Shown: positions 26,602 through 35,654 of the stretch, one piece after another
Layout of the letters: every line of letters starts with the position of its first letter
Position numbering within the stretch: position 1 is the first letter of the stretch
Assembly (NCBI RefSeq): GCF_023204835.1
Contig: NZ_CP096270.1
Location: 930,001 to 994,000, forward strand
Length of the DNA: 64,000 bases
Source: Salinarchaeum laminariae
GTDB lineage: Archaea > Halobacteriota > Halobacteria > Halobacteriales > Salinarchaeaceae
Reading direction: 5' to 3'
Made by a program: the position numbers and the translations under genes
The notes under the pieces: model-generated
The model's database searches: none
Seen by the model: only the letters and a program-made list of their open reading frames with translations
What the model was told of the DNA's origin: nothing

Positions 26602-27498
26602 ATGGCAGACGTAGACACACTCGACGACGCGGATAACATTGAACTCACCGACGAGGACCTCGAGTCCGAGTCGAAGGGCGAACTGATCAAACGAGCCGGC
26701 CAGCTTCGGGACCGGCGCAACGAACTCAACCAGATGGCCTCCGAACGGGCCGGCAAGCGCGACGATCTCAACGCGGCCACCCGCGAGAAGGTCGACGAGG
26801 CCCAGGATCATCGCGAGAAGCGCGACGAGCTCAACGAGCTGGTCCAGTCCCACAAGGAACAGCGCAACGAGCTCAACGCCGAGGCCAACGAGCTCTTCGA
26901 CGAAGTCGACGACGAGAAGCAGGACCTCGAGCTCGAGGACGGCAAGAGCCTCGACACGCTCGAAGAGGAGATCGAGGACCTCGAGTTCAAGCAGCAGACC
27001 GAGGTGCTCAGCTCCGAGGACGAGCGCGAGCTCATCGAGCAGATCGAGGAGAAACGGGAGGAGTACCAGTCCCGCAAGGAGAAGCTCGACAACTCCGGCG
27101 ACCTCGAGGGGCTCAAGGAGGAGGCCGAGGAGGTCCGATCGGAAGCGTCCAAACACCACCGCAAGGTGACCTCCCTCGCGGACGAGGCCCAGGAGCACCA
27201 CAACGAGATGATCGAGGCCTACCGAGAGGCCGACGACATCCGTGACGAGGCCGACGAGATGCACGAACTCTTCGTCGAGGCCCAGGAGGCCGCCGACCGC
27301 CACCACGAGGACTTCGTGCGCGTCCAGAAGCGCCTGCGCGAGCTCGACAAGGAAGAGGAAGAAGAGCGCAAGACCGAGCGCCAGGAGAAGAAGGAGGACG
27401 CAAAGGAGGAGGCCGAGGAGATCTACCAGAAGTTCAAGGACGGCGAGACCCTCGACACCGAGGACCTGATGAAGCTCCAGAAGACGGGGCTGCTCTGA
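26602..27498 (+). CDS. Long coiled-coil protein of haloarchaea (DUF7121-like)
   Basis: A 298-residue, almost entirely helical and highly charged protein (Glu, Arg, Lys heptads from about residue 20 to 270), start ATG 26602. Archaeal relatives of this coiled-coil type have been annotated as phosphoserine-phosphatase-like or ribosome-associated coiled-coil proteins, but it contains no HAD or other catalytic motif. The final segment DTEDLMKLQKTGLL is a short conserved-looking C-terminal motif, perhaps a docking tail. Lys content is unusually high for this genome, as is common for coiled coils. It is monocistronic. Confidence 0.78.
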   Translation: MADVDTLDDADNIELTDEDLESESKGELIKRAGQLRDRRNELNQMASERAGKRDDLNAATREKVDEAQDHREKRDELNELVQSHKEQRNELNAEANELFDEVDDEKQDLELEDGKSLDTLEEEIEDLEFKQQTEVLSSEDERELIEQIEEKREEYQSRKEKLDNSGDLEGLKEEAEEVRSEASKHHRKVTSLADEAQEHHNEMIEAYREADDIRDEADEMHELFVEAQEAADRHHEDFVRVQKRLRELDKEEEEERKTERQEKKEDAKEEAEEIYQKFKDGETLDTEDLMKLQKTGLL

Positions 27499-27528
27499 AC
27501 GCGATCGCGTAATCTGCGGTTTCTCACG

Positions 27529-27533
27529 TTTTT
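27529..27533 (+). terminator. T-run after the coiled-coil gene
   Basis: TTTTT 31 bp after the stop codon in otherwise GC-rich DNA; archaeal RNA polymerase terminates at such U-tracts. A second AT-rich patch (TTAAAAATATT) follows at about 27566. Confidence 0.4.
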
Positions 27534-27584
27534 CGATATCCTCGAGCGACTGCTGAGGTCTCCGATTAAAAATATTCGACGTTC

Positions 27585-27964
27585 GAAAGCCCCAGAACGC
27601 TCGATGACCCGGGGTTCGTTGCGCGCTTCGCTCGGTCGTACCTCCCTCGCTGCAGTGCTTACTTCACCCGGGGACAGCCGACCGCTCTGCCCCTTTCGAT
27701 TTCCCACCCAACCGCAACCTCACCCTCCCCAACCTCCTCCCTCGCGTACGCTCAGTCGTCCCTCGCACGCTACGCGGCTGCTCGCACAGCCGCGAAACGC
27801 GCGCCACCGCGCTTTCCCACCGGTGTTTGGCCAGTCTACGCAAACCTGTGGGGTGGGGCTCCGGAAGGGGCCGACCGGTCGTGGATTGTAACGACGTAAG
27901 CACGGCTGAGCGTAGCGAAGCCGCGCGCAACGAGTTAGAATCCGCGAGCGGGAGGGGGCTTCCG
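27585..27964. repeat. Long-inverted-repeat element, copy D
   Basis: About 380 bp, the shortest full copy. Left arm: GAAAGCCCCAGAACGCTCG, CTGCAGTGCTTACTTC, GCCCCTTTCGATTTCCCACC. Right arm: GTGGGGCTCCGGAAGGGGCC, TAACGACGTAAGCACGGC, GCGAGCGGGAGGGGGCTTCC. It lies between the converging coiled-coil and thiolase genes and shows the core layout without the extra small hairpins of copies B, C and E. Confidence 0.75.
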
Positions 27965-28003
27965 TAGGCGGAATCCCCACTAAAGAAAACGCAGCTTCCT
28001 CGT

Positions 28004-29164
28004 TCAGACCTCGAACTCGATCGCGGCGCCCTGCCCGAACCCGACGCAGAGCGTCGCGAGCCCGCGGCCGCCGCCGCGCTCCTGCAGCTCGTGGATCAGC
28101 GTGACCGGCAGTCGCGCGCCGGAGGCGCCGAGGGGATGCCCGACGGCGATCGCGCCGCCATTGACGTTGAACTGGTCGTCTGGGATCCCGAGCTCGTCCC
28201 GGGCGTAGAGCGTCTGGCTCGCGAACGCCTCGTTGAGCTCGACGAGATCGTACTCGTCGATCGAGCGGCCGTTACGCTCGAGGAGCCCCTCTGTCGCGGG
28301 GACGGGACCGATCCCCATCACGCGCGGGTCGACGCCGGCGACGTTGTTCGCGCCGATCGTCGCCATGATCTCGAGGTCGTGCTCTTCGGCGAACGCCTCG
28401 CTCGTGACGAGCGTCGCCGCCGCTCCGTCGCTGACCTGGGAGGCGTTCCCCGGTGTCACGCTCCCGTCGCTTTTGAACACCGTGGGGAGTCCGGCCAGCG
28501 TCTCGAGATCCGTATCGCGGCGGATCCCCTCGTCTTCGTCGACCGTTCCGTCCTCGGTCTCGATTGGGACGATCTGATCGTCGAAGCGGCCCTCGTCGGT
28601 CGCCGCGGCGGCACGGCGGTGGCTCTCGAGGGCGTACTCGTCCTGGGCTTCGCGTGGAACATCGTAGCGCTCGGCGACGGCCTCGGCTGTCATCCCCATC
28701 TGGAGCTCGCCGATGTTGTAGAGCTCGGCGAGCCGCGGATGGACGTTGTGGGTGTTCTCGCCCATCGGAACGCGGCTCATCGACTCGACGCCGCCGGCGA
28801 TGACCGCGTCGCGGTTGCCCGAGGCGACGGCGTCCGAGGCGGAGATCACCGCCTGCATCGAGGAGGCACACCAGCGGTTGATCGTGGTCGCAGGGACGGA
28901 CTCGCCCAGCTCCGAGAGGAGGGCGATCACGCGAGCGAGGTTGTTCCCCTGCTCGCCGCGCTGCTGGGCGCAACCCCACATGAGGTCGTCGATGGCCTCG
29001 GAATCGAGTCCGGTGTCGGCGAGAATCTCGTCGATCAGCGGGACGGAGAGGTCCTCGGATCGGACGTCGGCGAAGACGCCGTCCTCTTTCCCTTGGGCTG
29101 TGCGATACGCGCGAACGACGACGGGCGTAGACGGTGCCATACACCACTCGTCGGTCTCGGTCAT
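28004..29164 (-). CDS. Acetyl-CoA C-acyltransferase (thiolase)
   Basis: A 386-residue thiolase from the ATG at 29164; an internal ATG at 29140, just before PVVVRAYRT, is an equally plausible start. The reactive Cys is in INRWCASSMQAV, the His in NVNGGAIAVGHPLGASGAR and the second Cys in TLCVGFGQGAA, so all three catalytic residues are present. It cleaves 3-ketoacyl-CoA (degradative thiolase) or condenses acetyl-CoA. The PQQ-like lipoprotein gene ends 78 bp upstream on the same strand. It might finish the breakdown of acetoacetyl-CoA made by the 4.4-17 kb locus, but there is no shared operator upstream. Confidence 0.93.
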   Translation of the reverse strand: MTETDEWCMAPSTPVVVRAYRTAQGKEDGVFADVRSEDLSVPLIDEILADTGLDSEAIDDLMWGCAQQRGEQGNNLARVIALLSELGESVPATTINRWCASSMQAVISASDAVASGNRDAVIAGGVESMSRVPMGENTHNVHPRLAELYNIGELQMGMTAEAVAERYDVPREAQDEYALESHRRAAAATDEGRFDDQIVPIETEDGTVDEDEGIRRDTDLETLAGLPTVFKSDGSVTPGNASQVSDGAAATLVTSEAFAEEHDLEIMATIGANNVAGVDPRVMGIGPVPATEGLLERNGRSIDEYDLVELNEAFASQTLYARDELGIPDDQFNVNGGAIAVGHPLGASGARLPVTLIHELQERGGGRGLATLCVGFGQGAAIEFEV

Positions 29165-29242
29165 GTTAAACCCTGACAAACCGCGAACCCGTGGTGTGGA
29201 GTTGGCGTCGGTCGCCGAGCGCGCCAGCCGCCACTCGGCCAC

Positions 29243-30496
29243 TCACGCCGGCGCGTCGAGCGCCAGCAGCGGGTCGTCGTGGAGGGCAGCAGCTAGTCCC
29301 ACGTAGAGTCGGCCGTGGGCGGGGATCATGTCGTACCAGACCGGTGGATCCTCCGTGCCGAGGAGCGACTCGGTCCCGATGACCTGCTGCTGCTCGCCGG
29401 CTTCCGGGTCGACGATCTCGATCAGTTCCTCCTCGTGGAGATACAGCGCGGACGGCGTGAGAAGCGGATTGCCGGTGATCTCCCCCGTCGCGTTGAACGA
29501 CCAGTTCGTCTCGCCCGTCTCCCGGTCGAGCGCGCTGACGGCGTGGGACTGGATCACGTAGAGCGCCTCCTCGTCGAGCGCGAGATCGATCACGCTCTCC
29601 TCGGCGGGTAGCCCCCTGCGCCAGCGGCGTTCTGGACTGTCGACCTCGTGGGCGAACAGCTCCGTCGGCGAGAGCACACCACCCGACAGCGTGCCGAAGG
29701 CGCCGTGCTCGTCGGCGGTCATCACGGGCCCGATGGCGTCGTGCTCGGTCTCCCACCTGGCCGACCCGTTCTCCAGATCGTAGGCGCCGATCGCGTTCTG
29801 GTCCGTCGCGAGAACGACGTCCCCGACCACCACTCCCGATTTCGGCGCGGGGACGGTCACCCGCCAGCGCTCCTCGCCGCTCTCGACGTCGGTGGCGGCG
29901 AGCCAGGGATCGCCCAGCCCGAGCTCGTCCATGCCGGTCACGAGCAGCCCCTCGTGGAAGGTGAACGTATCGAGGCTGAGAGGCCCCTCCGTCTGCAGGC
30001 TCGCGATCCGGTCGCCGTTCGTCGCGTCGAGGAGATAGTAGACGCCGTCGCCGAAGTACGCGAGCGTGTCGTCGTACCGCATCAGATTCGAGGCGCTACC
30101 GGCCGAGACCTCCCATTCGAGATCGCCGTCGTAGCCGATGCACCTGATCGACTCGCCAGCGTGGACGTAGAGATACTCCGAGTCGGCGACCGGCTGGGCG
30201 CTGGCGACGTTTTCGATCCGCCAGGCTTCCTCGAACGACTCGGCGACCGGCGCCGGTCCGGGACTCGCGTTCGTCTCCCCCGCATCGGAGCCGTAGCGCG
30301 GCCACGCGTTCTGTGGATGGCTGTCGTCGGTCGAGCGTCCCGGCTCGTCGCTCGTCGACCCGTTTGCAGGGGTCGTCCCGGACGACTCGTTCTCGGGGGA
30401 TCCCCCGCCACCGTCTGAGGAACAACCCGCGAGCACCGCCGCACCCACTGCGCCGATCGACTGCACCACGCGCCGTCGCCGAATATCGTCGCTCAC
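29243..30496 (-). CDS. PQQ-like beta-propeller lipoprotein
   Basis: Taken from a GTG start at 30496 (417 residues) because it places a Tat/lipoprotein signal at the N-terminus: RRRRVVQSIGAVGAAVLAGC. A Ser/Gly/Thr/Asp-rich linker (about residues 25-75) follows, then WD40-like PQQ blades with recurring units such as EEAWRIENV, DGDLEWEVS, SGEERWRVTV, NGSARWETE and TGETNWSFN. It is thus an exported, membrane-anchored propeller of BamB/PQQ-repeat type, probably a scaffold or binding protein rather than a quinoprotein dehydrogenase. An ATG 63 bp further upstream would add residues that spoil the signal peptide. Confidence 0.82.
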   Translation of the reverse strand: MSDDIRRRRVVQSIGAVGAAVLAGCSSDGGGGSPENESSGTTPANGSTSDEPGRSTDDSHPQNAWPRYGSDAGETNASPGPAPVAESFEEAWRIENVASAQPVADSEYLYVHAGESIRCIGYDGDLEWEVSAGSASNLMRYDDTLAYFGDGVYYLLDATNGDRIASLQTEGPLSLDTFTFHEGLLVTGMDELGLGDPWLAATDVESGEERWRVTVPAPKSGVVVGDVVLATDQNAIGAYDLENGSARWETEHDAIGPVMTADEHGAFGTLSGGVLSPTELFAHEVDSPERRWRRGLPAEESVIDLALDEEALYVIQSHAVSALDRETGETNWSFNATGEITGNPLLTPSALYLHEEELIEIVDPEAGEQQQVIGTESLLGTEDPPVWYDMIPAHGRLYVGLAAALHDDPLLALDAPA

Positions 30497-30700
30497 TGTA
30501 TCGAAATTATGGCGTCTGTACAGTAAATATTTCACGAAACGATATAGTGGGAAATACCGCATGGGAAGCTTTTCATCGACGTCGGTTCCTGCAGAGGTGC
30601 CTCGGGCGCTGCTCGCGAGCCGGGGACCGATTGTCACCCCCGGCGCCAGCGATCCCGCCCGATCGCGCGACTTTTCCCGCTTCCGCCGCTCTCACCGCCT

Positions 30701-31018
30701 ATGAGTGATCTCGACCCCGAGACCTTCGATTCCCGAAAGTACGTCGAGGACTTCCCGAAGCTCCAGCGCGCTTACAAGAACGCCTTCGAGACGATGAACG
30801 ACGCCTACGACTCGGAGCTGGTCCACGCGATCGACCAGCAGGTGCTCGCAGAGAGCGAGCCGTTCTACGAGGGCGACGGCGAGTTCCGCATCGAGCTGCC
30901 CGAGGATCCCTACGACCGACTCGACGGCGTGCTCGTCGACGAGGCGAAGTTCGAGGGCGTCATGGAGACGTACGTCGAGGAGCTGAAATCGGAGATCGCG
31001 CGGACGTTCTCGGTGTAG
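30701..31018 (+). CDS. Haloarchaeal protein of unknown function (DUF5783-like)
   Basis: A 105-residue soluble acidic protein with predicted long helices. The phrase FDSRKYVEDFPKLQRAYKNAFE and the ending DEAKFEGVMETYVEELKSEI look like the haloarchaeal DUF5783 family, found as single-copy small proteins. No catalytic or metal-binding residues stand out. The gene is divergent from the propeller lipoprotein gene and converges on the ATPase gene downstream. Confidence 0.8.
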   Translation: MSDLDPETFDSRKYVEDFPKLQRAYKNAFETMNDAYDSELVHAIDQQVLAESEPFYEGDGEFRIELPEDPYDRLDGVLVDEAKFEGVMETYVEELKSEIARTFSV

Positions 31019-31070
31019 TCGCTGGCGAGCTGTCTGCGTTTCTTGCGAGCGGACGATCGTACCCTGGAAC

Positions 31071-32138
31071 TCAGCCGTCCATCCCGAACCGGCGGTGTCG
31101 GAGCTCCGGCGTCACCTGAATCCGGTCGATGGACTGGCCGGTCCGGTCCCAGACGAACGCCGCCCGCGTGAACAGCTCCCGGCACTCGATCCGGGCCTCG
31201 CGAGCGTTCCCGCCACTCCGTTCTGCGACGTCCTCGATCGCGTCGCGGGTGAACAGCGTCTGGCTCTGGCCGTCGTAGCGCTCGCCGCGCATGTAGGCGA
31301 GTGAGCGCTCGACGTACTCCTCGACGGCGTCGGCGTCGAACGGTTCGATCCCCTCGTAGTAGCGCAGTCGGGAGTCGAGCGTTCCGCGTAGATTCGCGAT
31401 GCGATCCTTCCCCTCGGGCGTGCCGAGCAGGAAGAGTCGTACGCCGGCGTCGCCGGCGGTCTGGAGCGGCGAGAGCAACTCTGCGGGAAGCACCTCGATC
31501 TCGTCGACGATCAGGAGCGGTCGCCGGTCGTCGGCGCGGATCTCCTCGGCCATCTGCCGGACGGCCTGCCTGGCCTCGTCGGTGGCCCACGGGATGCCGT
31601 CGCGCGCCTGCGTGAACTGCGCCGTATCGAGCTCGTAGCCGGCATCGTAGGCCGCCTCGAGCACCTCGCCGTAGAGCTGTCGCGGCGTGGTGTCCCGTGG
31701 GTTCTCGACGTGGGCGACGACGAAGTCGTCGTGGGCGCGGAGATCCCGTAGCGCGACCTCGCGGAAGGCGGTCTTCCCCGTGCCGTAGGGCGAGACCAGG
31801 CCGATGTGCTGGTCCTGGAGCAGCCAGCTCGTCACCTGGTTCAGGAGGACCTCGTCGTGGCGCACGTACAGCGCGGAGGGCATCTCGTCTTGGGCGGCCT
31901 CCTCGGTGAACGGCAGCTCCGAGACGTCGTCGAGGTCGGCGCCGAGCGCCCGGGTAAAGGAGAGCAGACGGTTCTCGACGACGTCGAGCTGATCGGCGAT
32001 GACGCCGTCGCTGTCGCCGGTTCCGCGCTCCTCGGATTCCTCTCGGCGGGCGCGGATTCGTTCGACGACGTCACCGATCCGCTCGCCGGGCTGGTCGTCG
32101 TTGGCAGCGTCCCCGCGAGCGGGCGAATCGTTCGACAC
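31071..32138 (-). CDS. Cdc6/ExeA-like AAA+ ATPase without winged helix
   Basis: A 355-residue ATPase, GTG start. The first 65 residues are acidic and Arg-rich. Walker A SPYGTGKTAF is at about residue 117, Walker B RPLLIVDEIEVL at about 210; a sensor-1-like FLLGTPEG and a lid with SGGNAREA (sensor-2 Arg) follow. The layout matches AAA_22/ExeA- and Orc1-like ATPases. The C-terminus lacks the winged-helix domain that Orc1/Cdc6 uses to bind origins, and no origin-like repeats are adjacent. It may therefore serve a DNA- or membrane-related switch role instead of replication initiation. Confidence 0.8.
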   Translation of the reverse strand: MSNDSPARGDAANDDQPGERIGDVVERIRARREESEERGTGDSDGVIADQLDVVENRLLSFTRALGADLDDVSELPFTEEAAQDEMPSALYVRHDEVLLNQVTSWLLQDQHIGLVSPYGTGKTAFREVALRDLRAHDDFVVAHVENPRDTTPRQLYGEVLEAAYDAGYELDTAQFTQARDGIPWATDEARQAVRQMAEEIRADDRRPLLIVDEIEVLPAELLSPLQTAGDAGVRLFLLGTPEGKDRIANLRGTLDSRLRYYEGIEPFDADAVEEYVERSLAYMRGERYDGQSQTLFTRDAIEDVAERSGGNAREARIECRELFTRAAFVWDRTGQSIDRIQVTPELRHRRFGMDG

Positions 32139-32202
32139 GTCCCGGTTCTGGGGGGCGAGGGCGTTAGCTCTTTTGCCCGCGCCGGCTCCTTCATTTCGCG
32201 GT

Positions 32203-32225
32203 CACCACACCACACCACACCACAC
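32203..32225. repeat. Short tandem repeat (CCACA)n
   Basis: Four and a half copies of a CCACA pentamer, 65 bp upstream of the GTG start of the AAA+ ATPase gene. Copy number could vary by slippage. Confidence 0.7.
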
Positions 32226-32273
32226 GGAACCGAGCAAGCGTCGGTGACGCTGCACTGCGGTCCCCGAGGCCAC

Positions 32274-33290
32274 TCAGGCGGTCCGGAAGACGAGCGTTCC
32301 CTCGCGCTCCTCGCGGACGATCTCGCCGCGCTCACTGAGGACGTCGAGGTGACCCATCGCCTCGCTCATGCCCGGGAAGTAGTCGATCACGGCGAGATCC
32401 GGGAACAGACTCTGCATCACGTCGACGGCGGTCGCAGGGTCGTCGAGGATCTCGAGGACGTCGGCCGAGCGCTCCTCGTGGGCGGCGAGGATCTCGTCGA
32501 TCCGGCTCGCCGGGTCGTCGATCTGATCGCCGTGGCCCGGCAGCATGCGGTCGTGACCGACCGCTCGCAGGTCGCGTAGCGACTCGTTGAACGCGATCAG
32601 CGGCTGGGATCGGGCGTCGTCGACGGCAGCCAGCCCGTCGTACTCCGGAACGCTCGTCGACCCTGCCTCGCGGGTCGGCGGCTGGAGGAATGGGTTCGGC
32701 GTCGTATCCGGCAAAACGTGGTCGCCAACGATCGCCGCGAACTCGTCGTCGCCGGCCGTTCCGGCCGTCGACTCGCTCCCCCACTCGATCGCCAGCTCGT
32801 GCTCGGAGTGGCCGACGAGATCGCGGACGGCCACCGTTCCGCCGTCGATCGTCACCGTGTCGCCGCCGTCGATCTCGCGGTCGACCGCCGTCGAGGGCGC
32901 GAACTCCACGAAGGCTTCGGGAAGCTGGGTGACGGTCTGGGTCGTCTCGGGGGCCATCCCGTGGGCCTCGAACAGCGCCGTGAAGTACGACTGCTCGTAC
33001 TCCAGTCGCCCCTCGAAGTCCCGCATGATCCCGGCGGCTTCCGGGCTCGCCAGCACGGTCGCTCCATGCTCACGCAATCTCTTCGCGAGCCCGAAGTGGT
33101 CCGGGTGTGCGTGCGTGACGAGCACCTGCTCGACGTCGGCTATCGTCAGGTCACGCGCCGCGAGCCCCGACTCCAGTGCCGACAGCGCGTCCTCGCTATC
33201 GGGTCCGGGATCGACGACCGTTCGACCCGCGAGATAGGCGTTGACGGGCCCGACCTGGAACGGCGTCGGGACCGATACCCGCTCGAACAT
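32274..33290 (-). CDS. MBL-fold metallo-hydrolase
   Basis: A 338-residue metallo-beta-lactamase-fold hydrolase. Zinc ligands: THAHPDHFG (HxHxDH) at about residue 60, GHSEHE His, the Asp of VGDHVLP and the C-terminal PGHGDQ. The C-terminal 70 residues (ILDDPATAVDVMQSLFPDLAV...HLDVLSERGEI) form the winged-helix-like tail seen in LACTB2/glyoxalase-II-like hydrolases. Substrate unknown; thioesters or nucleic-acid ends are both used by relatives. It is upstream of, and on the same strand as, the AAA+ ATPase gene, 135 bp apart. Confidence 0.9.
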   Translation of the reverse strand: MFERVSVPTPFQVGPVNAYLAGRTVVDPGPDSEDALSALESGLAARDLTIADVEQVLVTHAHPDHFGLAKRLREHGATVLASPEAAGIMRDFEGRLEYEQSYFTALFEAHGMAPETTQTVTQLPEAFVEFAPSTAVDREIDGGDTVTIDGGTVAVRDLVGHSEHELAIEWGSESTAGTAGDDEFAAIVGDHVLPDTTPNPFLQPPTREAGSTSVPEYDGLAAVDDARSQPLIAFNESLRDLRAVGHDRMLPGHGDQIDDPASRIDEILAAHEERSADVLEILDDPATAVDVMQSLFPDLAVIDYFPGMSEAMGHLDVLSERGEIVREEREGTLVFRTA

Positions 33291-33636
33291 GGGCGTACCT
33301 CTGCCGCCACCACCTAATGCGTTCGTGAACGGGTGACGCTACAGCGCCGGGTTGTTCCGCTGGGCCAGAACGGGGGATTCACTCCTCGCGGCTCTTGAGC
33401 TGCCCCGCTCCCGAGTGGCCCCGAAACGAGTCGGCGACTCCCTGCGACGCCGACGAGGTGACGCCTCAGGCGGAGTGGGGTGCTCGCGCCGGAATCGCCC
33501 GCAGCGCCTCTGGATCCCGAAGGTGTCGGGATCGCAAACATCGGAGCGTGCGCTGCTGGAGAGCGTACGATCCGATAGGAAGTGGCGGACGTACGGCTGG
33601 GTGCCGGCGGTCAGCGATCCGCCCGCGATGGCGGCC
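33291..33636. other. Intergenic, nothing recognised
   Basis: A 346-bp gap between the multicopper oxidase stop and the MBL gene start (both minus strand). I see no RNA gene, long repeat or credible reading frame. The AT-richer patch just upstream of 33290 (CACCTAATGCG) may contain the MBL-gene promoter. Confidence 0.4.
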
Positions 33637-34761
33637 TTAGCCCTCGTAGCCGGCGTAGTTCATCAGCTTCGTGAAGATATCCGAGTCCATCGCCTCCTCG
33701 TAGACGATGCCGCCGACCATCCCGCCAGGGTAGGTGTCACCGTTCATCGCGTGGGCGACCTTGTGGCAGTGCATGAGGTAGATGCCGGGATCGGCGTCGG
33801 CCTCGAACTCGATGGTCTTGCGTTCCGCTGGCGCGACGTTGATGACGTCCTGTTCGTACTGGGCGGCCTCGGGCACCTGCGAGCCGTCCTTCTCGACGAG
33901 CCGGAACCGATGGTTGTGCGTGTGCATCGGGTGGCTCATGTAGCCGTTGTTGGCGAAGTGGATCCGAACGGTGTCGCCCTGGGAGACGATCACCGGTGAC
34001 CCATCTTCGGGGTGGAGCGTGCGGGGCGCCGAGCGTCCGTTGATCGTGAAGACGTCCGGGTGGCGATTCCGCGGCGAGTAGGAGACGTCCTCGCCGTTCA
34101 GCATGCGGTTGAGCCGCGAGTCCCAGTCCTTGATCGTCATGAACAGCTCCTGGTCGGCGGGCTCGTACCCTTCTGGATCGACGCGGAAGAAGCCGTACAT
34201 CCCCATGTCGATGTGACGATGGGTCTGGAAGTGGCAGTGGTAGAGGTGCGTGCCGGGCACGTTCGCCGGAATCTCGTAGGTGTGTTTCTCGCCGGGCTGG
34301 ACGGTGATTCCCGTCGTCGTCGGCACGCCGTCGTTCTCCCAGGTCTTCCGGACGCCGTGGAAGTGGACCGTGTGGGGCATGTCGGCGTCCGTGTTGTCGA
34401 GGGTGACCTCGATGTCCTCGCCCTCTTTGGTGCGGATCACGGGACCGGGGACGCTCGGCTCGCGGTCGTCGGCCTGCCACGCCCAGACGCGAGGGAGCTG
34501 GACTGGCCCGCCCAGCGTGCTTTCGGGGTGAACGGGAAGGTGGGACGTGACCGAACGGAGCGTCACCTCGTTGTTCTGTTCGGTGACGTCGACAACCTGT
34601 GGCGGTCCAGCGGCGGGGAGATCACTCTGTTGTGCGGTGGCCGAGCCGATCTGGTCCGGCACCGTACAGCCGGCGAGGCCGAGCAGCCCGACGCCGCCAG
34701 TGGCTTTCGCGAAATCTCGACGCGTCCACTCCGAGCCGGGTGCACCGATCGTGTTCGTCAT
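33637..34761 (-). CDS. Multicopper oxidase, two-domain laccase-like, Tat-exported
   Basis: Start ATG 34761 (374 residues) puts a Tat motif TRRDFAKATGG and lipobox-like LAGC at the N-terminus. Copper motifs in order: HTVHFHG, THLYHCHFQTHRHIDMGM, HPMHTHNH and YLMHCHKVAHAMN. Both cupredoxin domains thus carry His-Cys-His type motifs. The length fits a two-domain oxidase of the small-laccase/nitrite-reductase-like group. The NirK signature (FVYHCAPGG) is absent, so nitrite reductase is unlikely. It should oxidise phenols, metals or similar substrates outside the cell. Divergent from thiE with a 236-bp shared promoter region. Confidence 0.88.
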   Translation of the reverse strand: MTNTIGAPGSEWTRRDFAKATGGVGLLGLAGCTVPDQIGSATAQQSDLPAAGPPQVVDVTEQNNEVTLRSVTSHLPVHPESTLGGPVQLPRVWAWQADDREPSVPGPVIRTKEGEDIEVTLDNTDADMPHTVHFHGVRKTWENDGVPTTTGITVQPGEKHTYEIPANVPGTHLYHCHFQTHRHIDMGMYGFFRVDPEGYEPADQELFMTIKDWDSRLNRMLNGEDVSYSPRNRHPDVFTINGRSAPRTLHPEDGSPVIVSQGDTVRIHFANNGYMSHPMHTHNHRFRLVEKDGSQVPEAAQYEQDVINVAPAERKTIEFEADADPGIYLMHCHKVAHAMNGDTYPGGMVGGIVYEEAMDSDIFTKLMNYAGYEG

Positions 34762-34980
34762 CGTGTACTTGGCAGTTGGGAGTTCAGGGTTAGGTCGGCT
34801 CCGCCAGTTTCCAGATCGTGGGAATGCCACCGCACCGATTCGGAACGACAGAGGGTGACACGGTACCGTCTGACGGGCGGAGCGAACGGTTTGCAGTGAA
34901 CACCCAGGCTCGGCTCCTCATCGAGAAGACGCCTCGCCTCGTGTGCTGACCACCCGGATGCACCACACCCAAATCCCTTC

Positions 34981-34995
34981 GTCACACAGTGTGAC
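34981..34995 (+). promoter_or_regulatory. 15-bp palindrome abutting the thiE start codon
   Basis: GTCACAC-A-GTGTGAC, a perfect 7-1-7 inverted repeat ending two bases before the thiE ATG at 34998. It is a candidate operator for a repressor of thiamine synthesis, placed where a leaderless transcript would begin. No TPP-riboswitch core is recognisable in the 236-bp gap. Confidence 0.5.
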
Positions 34996-34997
34996 CG

Positions 34998-35654
34998 ATG
35001 AGCGTCTTCACCGACGACGATCCGACCGTCTACCTCGTGACCCAGGCCGACGCCTCGGCCGGTCGCAGCACGGTCGAGATCGTCGAGGCAGCGATCGACG
35101 GCGGCGTCGACGTCGTCCAGCTTCGAGAGAAAGAGTCCTCCGCACGCGCCCGGTACGACCTCGGCCGCAAGCTCCGCGAACTGACCGCCGATGCCGACGT
35201 TCCGCTGATCGTCAACGACCGCCTCGATCTCGCGGTGGCGATCGACGCCGACGGCGTCCACCTCGGCGAGAGTGACCTGCCCGTCGCCGTCGCTCGCGAG
35301 CAGCTCGGGCCAGACGCGATCGTCGGCCGGTCGGTTGCGACGCCCGAGGCCGCCCGCGCCGCGGAGAGCGCGGGCGCCGACTATCTCGGCGTCGGAGCGA
35401 TCTTCCCGACAGACTCCAAGGACAAGCCACCCGAAGAGAGCGATCTCGGGCCCGAAGGAATCCGAGCCGTCCGAGAGGTCACCGATCTGCCGATGGTCGG
35501 TATCGGCGGGATCACGGCCGAGAACGCCGGCGACGTCGTCGCTGCCGGCGCGAACGGCGTCGCCGTGATCTCCGCGATCACGCAGGCCGACGATCCCACC
35601 GCCGCGACGCGCGATCTCGCCAGCGCAGTCTCTCAGGGGGTGACGGCCCGATGA
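34998..35654 (+). CDS. thiE: Thiamine-phosphate synthase
   Basis: A 218-residue TIM-barrel enzyme that couples HMP-PP with hydroxyethylthiazole phosphate to give thiamine monophosphate. Motifs: VVQLREKESSARARYDLGRKL, LIVNDRLDLA, DGVHLGESDLPV, GADYLGVGAIFPTDSKDKPP and MVGIGGITAENA, in family order. The stop overlaps the thiM start (ATGA), so the two salvage and coupling steps are co-translated. Length is normal for ThiE. Confidence 0.96.
   Translation: MSVFTDDDPTVYLVTQADASAGRSTVEIVEAAIDGGVDVVQLREKESSARARYDLGRKLRELTADADVPLIVNDRLDLAVAIDADGVHLGESDLPVAVAREQLGPDAIVGRSVATPEAARAAESAGADYLGVGAIFPTDSKDKPPEESDLGPEGIRAVREVTDLPMVGIGGITAENAGDVVAAGANGVAVISAITQADDPTAATRDLASAVSQGVTAR

Noticed and set aside
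33637..34761. Copper nitrite reductase (NirK)
   Set aside because: The copper sites have laccase-like HCH motifs and lack the NirK signature.
34762..34997. TPP riboswitch upstream of thiE
   Set aside because: No CTGAGA-type core and no second conserved arm are visible; the palindrome at 34981 is a better regulatory candidate.
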